From the NCBI RefSeq assembly GCF_001969265.1, contig NZ_CP019304.1, positions 1,922,001 through 1,986,000 of the forward strand: a stretch of DNA of 64,000 nt, read 5' to 3'. Below, piece by piece: positions 63,079-64,000 of this stretch (its first letter is position 1; every line of letters begins with the position of its first letter). The notes below the pieces were generated by a model. It was given only the letters and a program-made list of their open reading frames with translations. It had not been told where the DNA came from and ran no database searches. The position numbers and the translations under genes are program-made. The DNA is from Arthrobacter sp. QXT-31 (GTDB lineage Bacteria; Actinomycetota; Actinomycetes; Actinomycetales; Micrococcaceae).

Positions 63079-64000
63079 ATGAGTGACCGTAGGCCCCTGC
63101 GCGTCGGGATGGTGGGATACGCCTTCATGGGCGCCGCCCACTCACATGCCTGGCGGACAGCCCCCCGGTTCTTCGACCTGCCCCTGCAGCCGCAGCTCAC
63201 CGCCGTCGCCGGCCGGAATGCCGACGGCGTGAGGGCGGCCGCCGACAAGCTCGGCTGGGAGTCGGTCGAGACGGACTGGCGGCGCCTGATCGAACGCGAC
63301 GACATCGACCTGATCGATATCTGTACGCCTGGTAACACCCATACTGAGATCGCTATCGCCGCCCTGGAGGCCGGCAAGCATGTCCTGTGCGAAAAGCCGC
63401 TGGCCAACTCGGTCGAGGAGGCGGAGCGGATGACCGTTGTGGCCGAAGCGGCCGCCAAGCGCGGCGTGTTTGCGATGTGCGGCTTCAGCTACCGCCGGAC
63501 GCCTGCCCTGGCCTTGGCCAAGCGGATGGTGGACGGGGGCCGGCTGGGGACCATCCGGCATGTGCGCGCGCAGTACCTGCAGGACTGGCTATCCGACGAG
63601 AACGCCCCCATGACCTGGCGGCTGGACCGGAGCAAGTCCGGGTCCGGATCGCTGGGAGACATCGGCGCCCACAGCATCGACGCAGCCCAGTGGATCACCG
63701 GACAGAAAATCAGCGGCGTTTCCGCACTGCTGGAAACATTCGTCCGCGAGCGTCCCCTGGCCGGGGACCTGGTGGGGTTGGGCGGGCACGGCGACGTCGG
63801 CCGGGATGCCCCGCGCGGGGCCGTCACCGTTGATGATGCGGCCATTTTCAGCGCCCGTTTTGAAGCCAACAGGTCCGACGGCGGTGCGGCCGGCGCGGGC
63901 GCCGTCGGCGTTTTCGAGGCAACGCGCTACGCACTGGGACGGAAGAACGCGATGCGTCTGGAACTGAACGGCACCAAGGCGTCCCTTGCCTTCGACTTCG
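63079..64000 (+). CDS. Gfo/Idh/MocA-family oxidoreductase (3' partial)
   Basis: An NAD(P)-dependent sugar or inositol dehydrogenase, cut by the right edge after 307 codons (family usually 330-400). The Rossmann motif is GMVGYAFMGAAH at 10-21, and the catalytic EKP is at 105-107 (CEKPLAN). DIGAHSIDAAQWITG carries the conserved His near 194. ATG at 63079 follows AGAAAGGA. Its place downstream of the ABC genes suggests it oxidises the imported sugar, which points to something other than plain glucose or maltose. Confidence 0.95.
   Translation, partial: MSDRRPLRVGMVGYAFMGAAHSHAWRTAPRFFDLPLQPQLTAVAGRNADGVRAAADKLGWESVETDWRRLIERDDIDLIDICTPGNTHTEIAIAALEAGKHVLCEKPLANSVEEAERMTVVAEAAAKRGVFAMCGFSYRRTPALALAKRMVDGGRLGTIRHVRAQYLQDWLSDENAPMTWRLDRSKSGSGSLGDIGAHSIDAAQWITGQKISGVSALLETFVRERPLAGDLVGLGGHGDVGRDAPRGAVTVDDAAIFSARFEANRSDGGAAGAGAVGVFEATRYALGRKNAMRLELNGTKASLAFDF

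Overview
The window is high-GC DNA with actinobacterial gene content: DisA, Lsr2, ClpC, a zinc metalloprotease of the DUF2342 family, DUF3180 and DUF6328 proteins, and many GTG starts and 4-nt start/stop overlaps. The best fit is a chromosomal segment of Arthrobacter, Pseudarthrobacter or another Micrococcaceae. It is gene-dense. I saw no rRNA, tRNA, CRISPR array, transposase or prophage gene.

Layout. 1-6.0 kb: prfC (cut by the left edge), disA, small hypotheticals, mutY and a lipoprotein. 6.0-9.2 kb: a PTS-type dihydroxyacetone kinase operon dhaKLM and a GNAT acetyltransferase. 9.3-16.8 kb: an S9 peptidase, clpC, lsr2, a small membrane protein and lysS. 16.9-20.4 kb: two tandem alpha/beta hydrolases and an MFS exporter. 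20.5-29.5 kb: one long minus-strand operon, ftsH-folE-folP-folB-folK-DUF3180-PH-PH-DUF2520-panC. 29.8-35 kb: hpt, tilS, DUF2342 and dacB on the minus strand, then ppa on the plus strand. From memory, the clpC-to-ppa order matches the Mycobacterium tuberculosis Rv3596c-Rv3628 region closely, except that panD and coaX are missing between lysS and panC.

35-48.4 kb holds a SatD-like protein, a HAD phosphatase, serS, a lipid kinase, pheA, a rhodanese, an amidase, a NERD protein, pgm, a nitroreductase and a uracil permease. 48.4-54.7 kb looks like a stress-type accessory cluster: three disordered acidic proteins, an SDR, a DUF6328 membrane protein, glycerate kinase and a PoxB-like TPP enzyme. 54.7-58.5 kb has a glycerophosphodiesterase, a second HAD and an orphan histidine kinase. 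58.6-64 kb is a carbohydrate-uptake locus: LacI regulator, binding protein, two permeases and a Gfo/Idh/MocA dehydrogenase cut by the right edge.

The most interesting non-coding signal is a dyad, TCAGCA-NN-CTTA, found at three intergenic sites (3876, 50103 and 54152, the last in reverse). Two lie in the stress-type cluster. Other notable items are a perfect 24-bp inverted repeat at 18730-18793, matched CGAAA/TTTCG dyads around the LacI locus, and a mutY gene with no normal start codon ahead of its conserved N-terminus. I found no clearly new multi-gene system.
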